From the NCBI GenBank assembly GCA_963854835.1, contig OY978526.1, positions 36,308,501 to 36,372,500 of the forward strand: 64,000 nt of DNA. The letters run 5' to 3'. Positions 12,553 to 25,159 of the stretch are shown in pieces (position 1 is the stretch's first letter; each line of letters starts with the position of its first letter). The notes beneath the pieces were generated by a model that ran no database searches, was not told the DNA's origin, and was given only the letters and a program-made list of their open reading frames with translations. The DNA is from Megamerina dolium (taxonomy: Eukaryota; Arthropoda; Insecta; Diptera; Megamerinidae). Made by a program: the position numbers and the translations under genes.

Positions 12553-12830
12553 TTACGATCAGTGGTTTGTGCGTTGGACTTCTGATCCGTAGGTCGTGGG
12601 CTCAATCCTTGCCTGATACAACTTTAATATCGAAGAGATTTTTTTTTTTCGAACGGCGTCCACCTGCCCGCAAGCAATGCACACATGTCGCAGCAGTACA
12701 CAACAATTTGCATGAAAAAACTTCTAACAGAACTCTGTAACAAAGCTCAGAAAAAATGATGTCACAAGTATTCTGCCGTTCGGAATCGGTTAACATGATT
12801 AGGTCCCTTCTAATCCCTTCTTTTATATTT
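12553..12830 (+). mobile_element. tRNA-headed SINE
   Basis: A tRNA-like head has an A-box-like block (GATCAGTGGTTTGTGCGTTGG, start 12557) and a B-box-like block (GTCGTGGGCTCAATCC, 12593-12608) separated by an anticodon-arm-like ACTTCTGATCCGTAG. After the head comes a T run, then a unique body with TGCCGTTCGGAATCGG (from about 12774) and TTAGGTCCC, then an AT-rich end. That body phrase resembles, from memory, a common tephritid SINE. There is no proper acceptor stem, so it is not a working tRNA gene. The end points are approximate. Confidence 0.65.
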
Positions 12831-15800
12831 ATTTTTTTGTAATTGTTATGATTTCTTCCAATCTTAGTTTTGTCAGAGCGTTCTGATTATCCTGGTATGG
12901 CTTTTATCTTATATTAGAGTTTTCACATTAGGTACTATTAGTTAATAGATAAATTCCTTGAATTAATTTTTAGAGATTCCAAAAGATTTGAAGATTATTT
13001 TTAATGTTGTTGTTGTTGTTGTTCTAGCAGCAAAAATGTGGAAATGCTTTGTTTTGTTCCATTCTTGGGAAGCGATTATTTCTAATCGTTGTATTCAGTG
13101 TTTTGATAAAAAGAAGAAGAAGAAGAAGGCGCTGAAGGAGAAGGAAATGAGAAGAACAAGAAGAAGAAAAAGCAAAAATTAAGATCTAGTTTTTGAAAAG
13201 ATAATGTGTTAATATCTAACTAATATTCTATGCATACACCATGTTCCTCTTTTACGACATCATCTCATCTCCAACTGCAAAATATAATTTATAAGAAGAA
13301 GCAAACAAATTAACAAAACAACAATCATCAACAATACAACAATTTATATGTACATAGTATAGGAGCAGTTGTATGTATGTATTTGCACTCAAAAAATAAT
13401 AAATGTCCAATATGCCACGTTATTTGAGCAAAAATAAATGATAAAATACCATGAAAGAACAACAAATAATAAAAAGAGTAACAAAAAAATGGGACAATCG
13501 GGTGAAGAGGAACGAAATTACTAAAATTCATTTAACATGTGTGAAAATGAACATCTTTGAAGAGTAGTAGTTATGTATGATACATATAATATGTATATAT
13601 GAGTATGTAGTACTAGGATCATCCATCGCATCACCATTAGCATGCCAGAGTTACAAACGCCAATAGATAGAGAGAGAAAGAGAGAGAGAGAGAGAGAGCG
13701 GCGGGAGCTTCCAATGTACGAGTACTCATCCATAGATGTTTGTATGTAAGAAACACACTAACATACAGACCGTTTTGTGGAGTACATGCATGTTATGCCA
13801 TTAATTTGCCATAAAACAGAAGTGAACTCTGTGAAATTTGTGAAATTTGTGTAGTTGCCGAAGCACGAATAACACGGAAATAGACATGGACACGGACACG
13901 GTCACACAATGCCGCTGTATGGTATGGTGGTACGGTCAAGTACATATATGCACATAAGAGTGGACTAGAAGAAAATTGTGTACAACAAATGCTTTGGGCT
14001 TTGCAAAACACTCAGTTGCTTCGGACTCCAATGTTCAGATCGAAAGGGATGATGATGTTGCCAATGTATGGACACTGGGGGAGATAAGTTTGATTGCATA
14101 GCTACTGTTGCCTATGAAACTCTACTCCTACTGCTGTTGCAAATTCTCCCCACTTGTAAATTTATGACTTCGACACAATTTTGTGAAATTGTTGTGAAAT
14201 GTGTAATAACGACAAGCACAAAAAGTAAGTAGTAGGTACGATGTAGTAGTACAAAAAAGCAAAAAAGAAGAAAAACAAACACTACAAATGATGATGTTGA
14301 TGATTATGATGATGATGTTGATAATAATAATGATGATGATAATGTTGACCATGTCAATAACAACAAACATCTGACACTTGTCCAACATGCAGGTTAATTC
14401 AAAAGTGCCTTGAACGTCTCTTTAGCTGCTGTGAACAAGATATTATGCTTAGTGCATTTTAACATGATCTTTCTGTTCGGACAAATATTGCAAAAAAAGT
14501 TATCACTATGACATTTCCGTGAATTGTTTAAATTAAATTTTATTCGATTGAATTGGTGTGTTTTTGGACTAGTTCTGTTTGGAACTGAATAACGAATGTA
14601 TATTTGAAATGCCCATTCAACTGATAAACTGGGCAACGCGGCGTATACAAATTCAAAACTATTCTATTGTGAACTGCCATCAAATTCAATGCGAAAATAA
14701 ATGGTTTGTGCTTAGACTGGAGAATATTTTTTCATATAACGATCTTGGGTTTGTGTCTGCTATAGCAAGATAAGCGAATAAATCTAAATCCTTAAAAATA
14801 TGCTACATTTTCATATAAGAAGTGAGGTTCGATGATCAAAATGTAACTGCGTTATTTATGGTCGGCGGCTTGGCTTTCTGTTAAGATGGCAAAGCTAGCT
14901 TATCTCTACTATCAATATCCTGCATGTTTCAGTAATTGCAAGAACTTACTGAATGAGGTAAGTGTACATATTCCCTGATGCTTAGCATTTCAGGGCAATC
15001 TCCTGCTCCGACCTTATAGTCCATTATGGAGCCTTTCGCTTCATCTATGGTGTTGTAGTTCTTCAGTATCACACCGTTAGTATGCAACAAAATTTTGTAC
15101 ATGCTCGTGAAATTCTTTTATCAACTTCTAATAAATTCTGTCGGTTAGGGGCGAGTCTACTGAGTTGATAGATTTTCACAATTTCCCATCTTTTTTCACA
15201 AAAAAAAAAACAAAATCGAGCAAATTTCTATACATAATGAAGTATAATGACATAAGTATCGTTGTGGTTGCCATTACATTAGCTCTTGCAACTATTCATT
15301 CCAATATGTCACGCAGCCACCTAGGTCATTTATATACGTTAGGACGGTGATAACATAATTTTGACAAATCAAATTTAAAATTCGTCATCTGAAACATTAG
15401 GAACTGTATTAAACAAAAAAATATTCTTATTTTAATGAAAAAATAATTTTGTTATTGTTCTCTGTAGCCTCAAAAAATATTTAACACATGGTGGACTGTG
15501 GATCGTGTGCAACACTCAAGATGTGACCACTCCCAAATTTCTCCGCAATATCGAAATTTATCTAATTTTAATGGCCGACAAGCTCCACCTATTATTTTAA
15601 TTTTTTATTTCTCTTTACTAATTTGGCTACTGCCCAACAGATGGAGCTGTACCAAAAGTACAGCACGACACATCATTTATGTGTTCCAATTATATATAAT
15701 CAAATGAATAATATGCTCGCAATTACTTGAGAGCACACATCTTGGAATTCATCAAATATAGTAGATGTTGTTATTGTATAGGGTTGTGATTTTATATTGA

Positions 15801-17584
15801 AATGGTCCATGGAATAAAATAATATGGAAGAATAGTAGATACACATATTTCATAGTTGCCCTGTACTTCTTTGATATACATTGGTTTGTGTCTTTGCTGC
15901 AATAAATTAAGTACCAAATGTTGTACTGTAGTAGATAAATTGGAAACGAGTTCCACATTACCCCTTCGATTTAGTTCTATTTTAAGGCCAAATCGTATTG
16001 TGTTTATCTCAAACTAGAATTTGCAATCAATTTTTGTAATTGCCTCTATCTGAAATTAATATTGATATTAGTAAAGTCATAAATTTAGTGGATCAAGCCA
16101 AGAAAGATAGAAATTTTGCAATTGCAATTTATTCTCCCTCCTTGTTATTAATAATTCTTGGAAGTAACCCATTCTTTTGAAATTCAAAAGAATTTTTGTG
16201 GTAAAATTAAATTTTAATTTCTTCACCTTTTTGTGGATTATATATGCCTTCATTCTCAACAGTTCTGAATACATCCATTGTATTTGTTTTTTGTATGGGA
16301 ACTCCTTTAAGGGGTTATAGAATAGGTGATAGCGGAGGTAAAGGGATAGTATCTTCATGGAAAATGTTGGTGAACAAGACTGAATAGGGTTCGATGGTAT
16401 ATTTCATCCGCGAAGAAGATATGGGGTAAGCATGTTTCTGTAAAACATTAAAAATGAAAATTTAACGGTGAAGTCACCTTTGCAGCAGCTATCAATCGGG
16501 AGTTATTGCGGTATTTGTCGATTTTCAGGTTTTTGCCAATTCAATTTTTAGAGTAACCCTCATAATGGACAGAGATAGGGGATAAGTATATTCGGGGGAA
16601 ATGTTGAAGTGAAAAAATGATTGAGTCTTGGAAAAAGCTATACCACTTTCGGGGCACCCTAGCAGTGCAGGGTGAAAATTTAGTAAAAAAAAAAGTACAA
16701 TTTTACAGGGTAGCCCCATAAGCGGAACATTTGTTGATCTGCCTCCTTTTTTTAAAGTTTGACCTTGAACAGGCACCATTTCTATTCCCCGCTCCTTTTT
16801 ATGGTGAACATTTATGATGTCGAAACTCTATATTTTATTAAGATAACCTTTACTGAAACTCACTCACATCGCCTTCATCTAAAGTATCATATTAAACATT
16901 TTCCACAGACAAACAAAGTCCACTGTATATTTTTTCAAAAAACTTTCAATTTTAAAATACCATTTGTTATACCGATAAGGTACATATTTCAAAAACCACG
17001 AGATTCGTTTGTAATAACTGACGTCGAAAATTGCAGTCCTTTCAATTAGAACACAAAAAACACAGGTGTCGGGACTACACCGATTTTGAAAACTCAAAAT
17101 GGCAATTCGTTTGATTAATCTCAATTTTTTTAGTGCTGATTGAAGCAGAGCTGTTCCCTTTTCGTTTCAAAACTGTTTTATACCAATTAGAATTCGCTAT
17201 CAACCCTAAAAAGGCGCTGCAACTTCATCCGTGAACGACTTTTGGAGAATTGGATTCATTTTAAACAGATACAGTGGACTACTGTTTACTTTCGCACCGA
17301 TTGATTGGTTGACTTGTTAGCAAAAGCCGATGTTCATTCCATGAATATAATTAACACTCTAGTGTTGCTACATGGAGACCTACTCAGTCATCCGATAATC
17401 AGATTTTCTTTGAAAATTATTTAAAAAACGAAAAATATGTATTCGAAAATTTTCAGTCATTTCTAAATTTTCAGCCCTTTCGCTGCTTCCAAATTTTTAG
17501 TAAAATATATATTTCTTTTTATATTTCTTCAAAAAGTTAAAATCGTAAGTATCCTCTTCAAATCGCTAATTAACATTGATGAGA
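12831..17584. other. Non-coding interval upstream of the sperm-protein locus
   Basis: No gene supported. There is a GA-rich run near 13670-13698, GAT repeats at about 14288-14345 and dispersed-repeat-like phrases near 16100-16760. Around 14820-15130 there is a less repetitive stretch with a donor-like GAG-GTAAGTG near 14957, but I find no open frame or partner exon for it. Confidence 0.45.
14288..14345. repeat. (GAT)n imperfect microsatellite
   Basis: GATGAT and GATAAT units with TTG interruptions give an Ile-only open frame on the minus strand, which is not a gene. Confidence 0.8.
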
Positions 17585-17596
17585 ATATCAAATTTC
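17585..17596 (+). promoter_or_regulatory. Possible translational control element (TCE) in sperm-gene leader
   Basis: ATATCAAATTTC lies 29 bases before the start codon of the Cys-Gly-Pro gene. It matches 10 of 12 positions of the Drosophila Mst gene TCE as I remember it (ACATCNAAATTY). In that family the TCE sits in the 5' leader and delays translation until spermatid elongation. The leader position fits; the transcription start is not known. Confidence 0.45.
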
Positions 17597-17624
17597 ATTC
17601 CAAGATAATAAAAAAATACTCAAA

Positions 17625-18933
17625 ATGTGCGACCCTTGCTGCGCTCCATGCTGTTCTCCCTGCGGACCATGTGGACCATGCGGACCATGTGGACCTTGCG
17701 GACCCTGTGGACCGTGTAGTCCTTGCGATCCCTGTTGCGCACCTTTTGAGGTTAGTTGAATGTATTTATATTTTTTGTTAAACATAACGGTATTTGTATT
17801 ATACATAAATGCGTCGATACATACATGTACATTTGATATGACAACTTTTGCAAATGCTATGGATTCTAACAAATATGAAAACACGCAATATGTGTTGCTG
17901 GGGTATGTAGTGCTCTCCTAAATGCTATACAGGAGCGCAATTGGATGCAACTCCGCAGTGTGCACCGCGGATTCCGCCACCATGTCCAAAATGTATTACA
18001 GTTCAACAGCCGCCGCGATTAATTTGTAAGAAACGTGTGGTATTTAATGAAAAAATCATCCCAGAACCAATGGTGGTGAACCGTTGCCGGCAGATTACTG
18101 TACCGAAAGTAGTTGATACGACTCGTGTCATCAGGGTTCCGAAACTAACATGGGTGTCTCAAATGGTGCGCGAACCAAGGGTCATATACTATCCCTCAAT
18201 GGTACCAGACCCCTACGTAGTATGCTATCCGAAAAGAATTTGCGAACCACGTGAAGTATGCCAGACGATATTGTGCCAACCGAAACCGCAATCCATTGAT
18301 ATACCTCCGCCGCGAGAATATTGCTGCTATCCAACTGGTCCAATTAATTATAGACCTAGTGTAGCTTGTCCACCATGCCCAATAGGGCCGTGCTCACCAT
18401 GCGGACCCTGTGGACCGTTACCGTGTTTCGGCTCAAGTCAATACCCTATTTGTGAACCGTGTGGGCCTTGTCGACCTTGTGGACCTTGCGGACCTTGTGG
18501 ACCTTGTGGACCGTGCGGACCTTGTGGACCTTGCGGACCTTGTGGACCTTGCGGACCATGTGGACCTTGCGGACCTTGTGGACCGTGTGGACCTTGCGGC
18601 CCTTGCGGACCGTGTGTGCCCAACTGTGGACCATGTGGTATGACTATGCCTTCTGGTCCTTACGTTCCAGCACCATGCGGACCTTGCGGACCATGTGGCC
18701 CTTGTGGACCATGTGGTCCTTGTGGCCCCAGTGGCCCATGTGGCCCCTGTGGCCCTTGCAATCCTTGTTTTCCTGGCTGCCCCTATGAAGCGCCAGAATG
18801 TGGTTCTTGTTATCCATGTGCGCCGACTCCCTGGAACACCCAGTGTGGTCCTTGCGGACCATGTGGACCACAAGTTCCATGTGCTCCATGCGGACCGTGT
18901 GGGCCTTGTAATCCATGCGGACCTTCTTGTTAG
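17625..18933 (+). CDS. Cys-Gly-Pro repeat sperm protein (Mst type), two exons
   Basis: Exon 1 (17625-17750, 42 codons) starts [10 protein letters not shown] and runs into CGP repeats. It ends at GAG before a GTTAGT donor. Exon 2 begins at 17911 after TATGTAG and reads [12 protein letters not shown]. Both ends are phase 0, the intron is 160 bp and the joined protein is about 382 residues, ending at TAG 18931-18933. After exon 1 comes a non-repetitive basic region of about 110 residues with repeated V-P and P-Y phrases ([29 protein letters not shown]). A long Cys-Gly-Pro array of about 17 triplets follows, then a second array. Proteins of this kind in Drosophila (Mst84D, Mst87F, Mst98C) are made late in spermatogenesis and thought to be cross-linked structural parts of the sperm tail. 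The exact orthologue is not known. The exon 2 acceptor has a poor pyrimidine tract, so the join needs RNA support. Confidence 0.8.
18467..18619 (+). repeat. Nonanucleotide array coding Cys-Gly-Pro
   Basis: A run of TGY GGA CCN units, about 17 triplets long, encodes (CGP)n. Third-position bases vary between units, as expected if protein sequence is kept while the DNA drifts. The antisense and out-of-frame readings of this array give several spurious open frames. Confidence 0.9.
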
Positions 18934-18990
18934 AAATGTGATATTGATTTGTTATGAAAAACAAGAGCCGCGCTTCGATGGTGTATCAAG

Positions 18991-19160
18991 GTGAGTTTCA
19001 TGAAGTATTTACCTTGATATGCTGCATAATATTAAGGTGGATGCTAAATTGAGACCCACCTTGATATACTAGCAGCGATGTCCAGCGTTTTATAACAAAC
19101 AATCTAAAATAGTGAATAAAAAATTGTGTGTTTTTCTTTTCTTATAAACACTCGTTTCAG
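18991..19160 (+). other. Likely intron between sperm-locus exons 2 and 3
   Basis: A strong donor (ATCAAG-GTGAGT) lies 57 bases after the stop of the Cys-Gly-Pro frame, and a good acceptor (CTCGTTTCAG) ends at 19160. If used, exon 2 and exon 3 are in one transcript. The donor lies in the stop frame, so this splice alone does not carry the upstream reading frame into exon 3. Confidence 0.6.
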
Positions 19161-20052
19161 CCTAAGGCCTGTCGAAGTCGCGAATTACGTAGCGGTATTA
19201 TGTACACAACTTGCGATTGTATTAAACGTAATGGTCTACAAGATAAATGCCCACGTTCGATGTGTCAAGGCCGATCGGCCTGTATGTGCTTTCCAACGCC
19301 CAATTGTTGTCCAGCGTCGTTTCCATTGAGATACGCCAACATGACTATGGGGGTAAATAATAAACGCAACCGTTGTAACGATTCTGGTCCTAAATGTGGT
19401 GGCGGCGGAGGAGGCTGTTGTCCTCCCCCCGGTTGCTGTGATTCACCTTGTTGTGGCCCATCAAATCCACCATGCGGAGCACCAGCACCAGTTCCATGCT
19501 CTCCATCACCAAACTGTTGCCCACCCATGGTAGAGTCGGGTGTACCCGATCCACGTGTTTGGAACTGTTGCAACACACCTCCAGCATATCCATGTAAGTA
19601 TTGAATTTCTTGTCTATACATACATACCATTGTATATTCTATTAAATCTGCATCGAACATATTAGGAGTGTTTGATAGCAAGGTTTGAAAAGATTCCCAA
19701 TTATTCCATTTCAAATTCATTTACTTCAAACGAGAATAGAATTAATTTAAAATTATTTATTATCTATTAAGTATAGCGATTAGTATTATTTTTCATTGGC
19801 TCATAAAAATCATCCTATTCTTCATCGTCGGGTCTATTCGGAATGCTGTCTTATACCGAGCAATACACCACTCCCCTATAATAGTCCGTCAACTGAAGCA
19901 AACTATTGGTTTTAATAAAATCTTTCTTCTTCTTATATTCTAATCCAATTGAAGGCCCGTGTCGTTACCTAAAGCATAAAGGTGGTTGCTGCAAGTGGCC
20001 GTGTCCATGCGAAGCTCATTGTTACGATTCACCTCCCAAGCCATGTTGCTAA
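19161..20052 (+). CDS. Cys-rich sperm-type protein, downstream exons of the same locus
   Basis: An exon opens at 19161 after a good acceptor (CTCGTTTCAG) and runs to 19593, where CCAT is followed by GTAAGTATT. The next exon starts at 19955 after a pyrimidine-rich tract and CCAATTGAAG, and ends at TAA 20050-20052. The phases match (1 and 1). The product is rich in Cys, Pro and Gly (DCIKRNG, MCQGRSACMCFP, a GGGGGG run, CCPPPGCCDSPCCG, CKWPCPCEAHC), like the upstream gene. The start is uncertain. The first in-frame ATG is at 19200, but 13 coding-like residues (PKACRSRELRSGI) precede it from the splice site. Exon 1 of the upstream gene ends in the phase needed to supply the start. A 3' UTR intron probably lies at 20273-20332. 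Confidence 0.65.
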
Positions 20053-20272
20053 TGAATAACGATCACTTTACGTGTGACTTTAGACAAATAATTCGACACA
20101 ACTTGTTATGCAGCGGCAAACTGTGTCAAAACTGGCCTTAATCACAGAAATCTATTACTAAAAACTTTTTAAAAGAAATTAATAAGAAACCACAAAAATA
20201 ATTACTCACCTCATCGAAAATACCTTAATTCAAACATCACTTCACCATTACCTTATCACCTTTTCAGTCTAT

Positions 20273-20332
20273 GTAAGTAATTGTTAATATATTGTATTAA
20301 AATATATTTTTATTTCTTTTCAATTTTTTCAG
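20273..20332 (+). other. Likely 60-bp intron in the 3' UTR of the sperm locus
   Basis: CTAT-GTAAGTAATT at the left and a T-rich tract ending CAATTTTTTCAG at the right form a textbook short fly intron. The exon after it reads GTGGCTTCTAAGG and could also be joined directly to the donor at 19593, which would end the protein three codons after the join. Confidence 0.55.
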
Positions 20333-20445
20333 GTGGCTTCTAAGGCATAGCGAATTCTGAATATACCAAAACAGAAGCATATAGCAGTAAGTAGGGAGGC
20401 ATAGTATAGTTTATGAAAAAAAAAAATGTAAATATTATTGCATAA

Positions 20446-20490
20446 AATAAAAAAAAATGTATTACAGAATGTCGTAGGGTGTTTAATAAA
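20446..20490 (+). terminator. Poly(A) signals of the sperm locus
   Basis: AATAAA occurs at 20446-20451 and again at 20485-20490, downstream of the last proposed exon on the same strand. Confidence 0.5.
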
Positions 20491-23300
20491 ATTTGGCAAT
20501 TGAAATGTTGTTTAAACAGAGACTAATATTATTTTCAAAATCACCAATTTTTCTGCTTTCGATAGATCTTCATAGCCCAATGGGCTATGTTAGAAAAAAA
20601 CGCATGTACATGCAAAAATTTATAATGATTTTTGCTTCTGTAAAATATTAAAAACGTTATGGCTTTTCTGCAGTAGGTAGTGGATAATGTAAAACGACTC
20701 AATTCAATATAATACGACTAGATCGGGTACGTGAAATTAATAATGGAGTATATCATTTGGTAGTTTTGCATGATAATGCAGCTCTCATTAATGAAAGCAA
20801 TTGTTTATGAAGATAGTTCCAGCCGTTCGAGCAATCGCGACACAGGTGCTGAAGAGATCCGAAAATTGATGCATGCATTAGTCATCCGTGCCAATACTGA
20901 GTCGGATGGATCCTATTTTTAATAAACATACTGTTTCAAGAATTGTAACGTAATTCTGTGTAGAATTTTTTAACATTCTGTGTAAATTGTCAGGAAATTA
21001 TATATATATGAATTTAAAAAGAAATTTATTTTTAAGAAAAAAATCAAAATCGTAAATTAATACAGATTTTTGCGATTTTAAGTAATTTGTAAAATTTTAA
21101 CGATTTTCGTAAAAAGGTACAAAAGCTTTATTTGATCGAATTCCTCGATGCAGTGCATCAGTCACTCAGAAAAGCAACAAGTGAATGTCGTATGCCAATT
21201 TATAGATTAAGTATGTCTATATTTCCTTCGTCAAACATCTCACATACTGTACCAAATTAAATGGTGTCCAAAAGCAAATTCTTTGCAAGTTATAGTCATC
21301 AACAATGAATTAAAATCTGCGAATTCAGAAAATATAGCGTATAAAATAACCAAAAAGGATACAAAAAAAGAATATCCTAAAAATGGGACATCCACAAGAA
21401 TATACTCGACAAGAGATTTGATTATAACAATGCAAATCTTAATAAGTCCTCTCCTTAACTCAGCAGCTGTCTGTTTAATTAAAATATAACAAGCAAAAAG
21501 TCTCATTCATGTGCTAAGAACATAGCCAATCTCTTAACTTGACCAAAAGTGACATTTAATAAGGCCAGAAAAGATGATTTATGGATATAAAGTACTCCAC
21601 GAAATGCCAAAAGGGTATCATGGAAAATCTAGGGAAGCCATACAAATATGAGTAGGCTAGAAAATTTATGGGTATGAGTGTGAGTTTATAACGTGATATC
21701 GCTATCAAAATCACAAAAAATTTAGGTAACATTTCCCTCGTTCTTACTTGCCCCTTACCCCTAGGTTGGTTCTCTACAAAATGGACCGTTCTATAAAATT
21801 GGTCCTAACAGCTCTCAGGGCAAAATATACGAATGATTCCATTAATTTTTCCTTAACACTTTTCCTAAACATATTTACCTGTTATTTCTACTGCTTAAAA
21901 GTGGGAGCCCTACAAAATGCACCAAAGATCAAAAACACATACGTCAAAATACGTTGACTGCACAACTTTTTATATTATATATTTTTTTTTTTGGAAAAAG
22001 TTGGCAACTCTTGTCATCCAATTGTTTAAGTGTAATTTCACCTTCTTTCCTCCCCCTTTGTTTAATATCTATTATTCTCAATATTAGTAACAAATGTGCG
22101 GATGTGTCTGCAGTAACTTATTCTCTTGATCTTCATAAATTAATCACTAACATCAAGAACTACAGTAAATTTCAACAACAACAACTATCTATCAGCATCA
22201 ACAGCATTACATACACAAAAGCAGCAATACACTTTTGAATAACATGATCACTTGAAAAAAGTAGTCATTGTTGGAACGATTTCACCACTTCCCTCACACA
22301 TTCAAAATCAACAAATATCTCCATCTCTGTCCAGAAATTCCCTCTAGAGGAGTGAAATATAAGGCTGCCTTTGATTAGTTTTTCTTCCTCAATCTTTTTG
22401 TTGAAGTAAGTAAGACTTCTTATATCAACGCCATCGAGCAGCTTCTCTGTAAAATAACTTTTTTTTAAATTTTTACCAACGTCTCTCATTCCTATCGGAA
22501 TCATTTTTGCTGCAATAATCTTACCTTATACCTTATTTTCTCTACCCATTAGGGGTGCTACCATACAAAATGGACATTAAAACATCTCAAAACGAGCAGA
22601 CAATGATTTTATTTTTATTTCGAAATGTGAATTAAATCATTTAATTTTTGTTTTGTGCATTGGACCTTCCTCGAAGTAAAAATTTGTTTTTTCTTCCCAA
22701 TCATCACAACACATTTTATAGTGTCCATTATTTTGAAACTGTGTTATCGATAACCTATAATCTGATAATCGAGCAATGTAATATTGACGAGACAACATTG
22801 GAAACTGTTCCTTCTAAGGAGAGTTACTACATATTCTAATGATAACGTTCAGATTACCTTTGTATCATATTACCATTCGAATTAACTCTGGTATTAACTG
22901 CAGCTAATCCGCATTAACTATATGAGTTAATTCTCAAAATAAAAGAAGATTAGGGCAGATTAACGCTGCCGTCTGCCTAGACTATTAGGCATTATGTCTT
23001 CAGCAGACATGCAACTAGGTTAGGCTTATTAGCATCTGACCCCTGTTGCAGCTGAGACAAAAAGAAGAAACCGGAGTTCATTTCACACTTTTCGGATAAA
23101 TTTCTGGCATTCGTTCGCTATAGAAAAACTTACCTTACTTACCAATTACATTAAAAATTACCGATCATCAATATTGCGTTCCCAAAGTTCGTAATGGTTC
23201 GCAGAATGATGGAGGGACCATACAATTTTCCACATCATAATGCGCCTAATTTGGCCTAAGTGCATTCGTTTAGCAGCATCAATCTCATGAATAATAATAA
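20491..23300. other. Intergenic space between convergent genes
   Basis: No gene supported. AT-rich sequence includes dispersed-repeat-like phrases (ACAAAATGGACC near 21777 and 22565). The short open frames here show no family features. Confidence 0.45.
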
Positions 23301-23975
23301 CAACTCTTCAATTTTCTTATGTATTTTTCTGTATATTTCATCATTTATATTTATATTTTACAACTTATATACTATGAACAAAAAATGAAGAAAAACCAAA
23401 AAAAAAAAAAAAAATTAAATTAAAAAAACCATTAATATTATTATTTCGTTTGTTGTTGTTGTTTTTAAATTAAATTAAACTATTCATTTACTTCAATTGA
23501 TTTGATATTATTTTATGTATGTACTCGTATATGTATTTTTCATCGTCATTAGCATCATAATCATCATGATTATTATCTTCTTAAGGAGATTTATTCGAAA
23601 TATTTATATTGTATTAATTATTGTTATTAGTATTATTATTATTAAGTAGATATTTTTTCTTTTTTAATTTAATTTAAATTTATTTTATAGAATTATTTAT
23701 GTATGTAAATATTTATAAATATAAATAAGTAAATTTAATTTTTTTGTGTATGGGTGTGTGTGTGTGTGGGTGTGTAAGTTTAAGTGTACTACATTGTACT
23801 TACATTTGTATGCAATAATAATAATAATAATAATAATCATTATTATTCTCATTATTAGATTCATTAATATTTATTTAAATTTAGTAATAAATATAAACTT
23901 TAAAAGTAAGTTTTACAGTATTTTTTTTATTTCTTTTTTTATTTTATTTTTCCTTTTTATTTTTATGATGATAAA

Positions 23976-23983
23976 TTACGTAT
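23976..23983 (-). promoter_or_regulatory. miR-iab-8-5p seed match
   Basis: The minus strand reads ATACGTAA, complementary to bases 1-8 of miR-iab-8-5p as I recall it. This is the most distal site from the Ubx stop. Confidence 0.35.
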
Positions 23984-24184
23984 ATCAATTAACAGCACAG
24001 TTGTTCTTGTTGTTGTTGTTTATAGATATTTTACAAATTATTGTTGTATTGTTTCCTCTCAAATGAGTATACAATACATATGAAAGAAAAGTAGTGGGCG
24101 GGGAACATTATCTCTTATATGATTACTACTCATATTATTATTAGCTGTAGTTTTCCCATTTGTAAAATGTGTTCATATATACAT

Positions 24185-24640
24185 AATGTCCTTCAAAAGT
24201 TTCCGAGTTGGCGCACAGTAGCCTTACACAGTGGCGCCATCGATTGACATAAGAGTGAATTTTAAAGGATTCACCTTCACCTTCACCTTTATCCCGTACG
24301 CGACCGGCCCACGACTGGTTTCATCAGTTTCAAAGTATCAGAGAGTTTGTTGAAGACCTAAAATGTAGTGGTGGCCCAAAATGTAGATGGAGCGAAGAAA
24401 ATATTGAAAACCTTCGTCAAGCGATCAGTAACTACTACTAAATTACTAAAACTACTTAAAAAATATTGACGAAGGAATTCGGAGCGCCTATTCGAAACTA
24501 TTTTCGGTATATTAACTGAATGTGGGCTGTCCGAAAAGCTGTGCTGGATTTCCTCCATAGAAGTTGACGGACGACCAAAACGTAAACACCACAAAAAGAG
24601 AAGCTCATTGGTTCCAACCGCAGAGGTCAAATCTAGCACT
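24185..24640 (+). mobile_element. Decayed mariner-like element, 5' part
   Basis: The first ~95 bases align with the start of the mariner relic at 44.8 kb: both have CTT..AAAGTT.CCG, then CACAGTGG, then a TGACAT block and AATTTTAAAG. Further on, one frame reads ENIENLRQAISNYY, which resembles the helix-turn-helix region of mariner transposases. No complete domain or right end is visible. Confidence 0.45.
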
Positions 24641-25151
24641 TTTTACTTTCTATTTTGTTTAATTGCTGATGGAATGACCCTTATAAAGCGTGGACATGTT
24701 CGGAGAGGTGCAGATTTTAAAATGCACCCATATGTAGGCCCCCTGAGCATCTGTCTGAAAGCTTTTAAAGCACATTTGTACACACAAACCTTCAATTAAT
24801 CTCATTGTTTAAAAATAATCGGCATGTGTCTATCATTCATAGAAGTGGACATGTTGTAAAATCGTTCTTGTAGTGAATATCATGAGTGTGTGATCATCGT
24901 ATTTATGTATAGGTGTATGTTGTATATTTGCATGTAGTACAATATTCGTACCTATTGTATACATAGCATGTAATTATGTATCTAGTTATATATGTATGTA
25001 TAGCCACAAATGTACAAATATATTATAATATTTATTTTTTTTTTTTTTGGGTTGTTGTATTTGTAAATAAATATATAGATTTGCTATATATTTATGTGAA
25101 TATGTATATAAGTATATTAATATATATATATATTTATGTACTATTTACTCA

Positions 25152-25159
25152 TTACGTAT
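25152..25159 (-). promoter_or_regulatory. miR-iab-8-5p seed match
   Basis: The minus strand reads ATACGTAA. It is the left-most of four such octamers packed within about 1.1 kb. Confidence 0.45.

Noticed and set aside
12553..12612. Functional tRNA gene
   Set aside because: A and B boxes are present but there is no paired acceptor stem; better read as a SINE head.
18433..18873. Antisense and out-of-frame open frames over the Cys-Gly-Pro array
   Set aside because: Products of the repetitive DNA of the real frame on the + strand.
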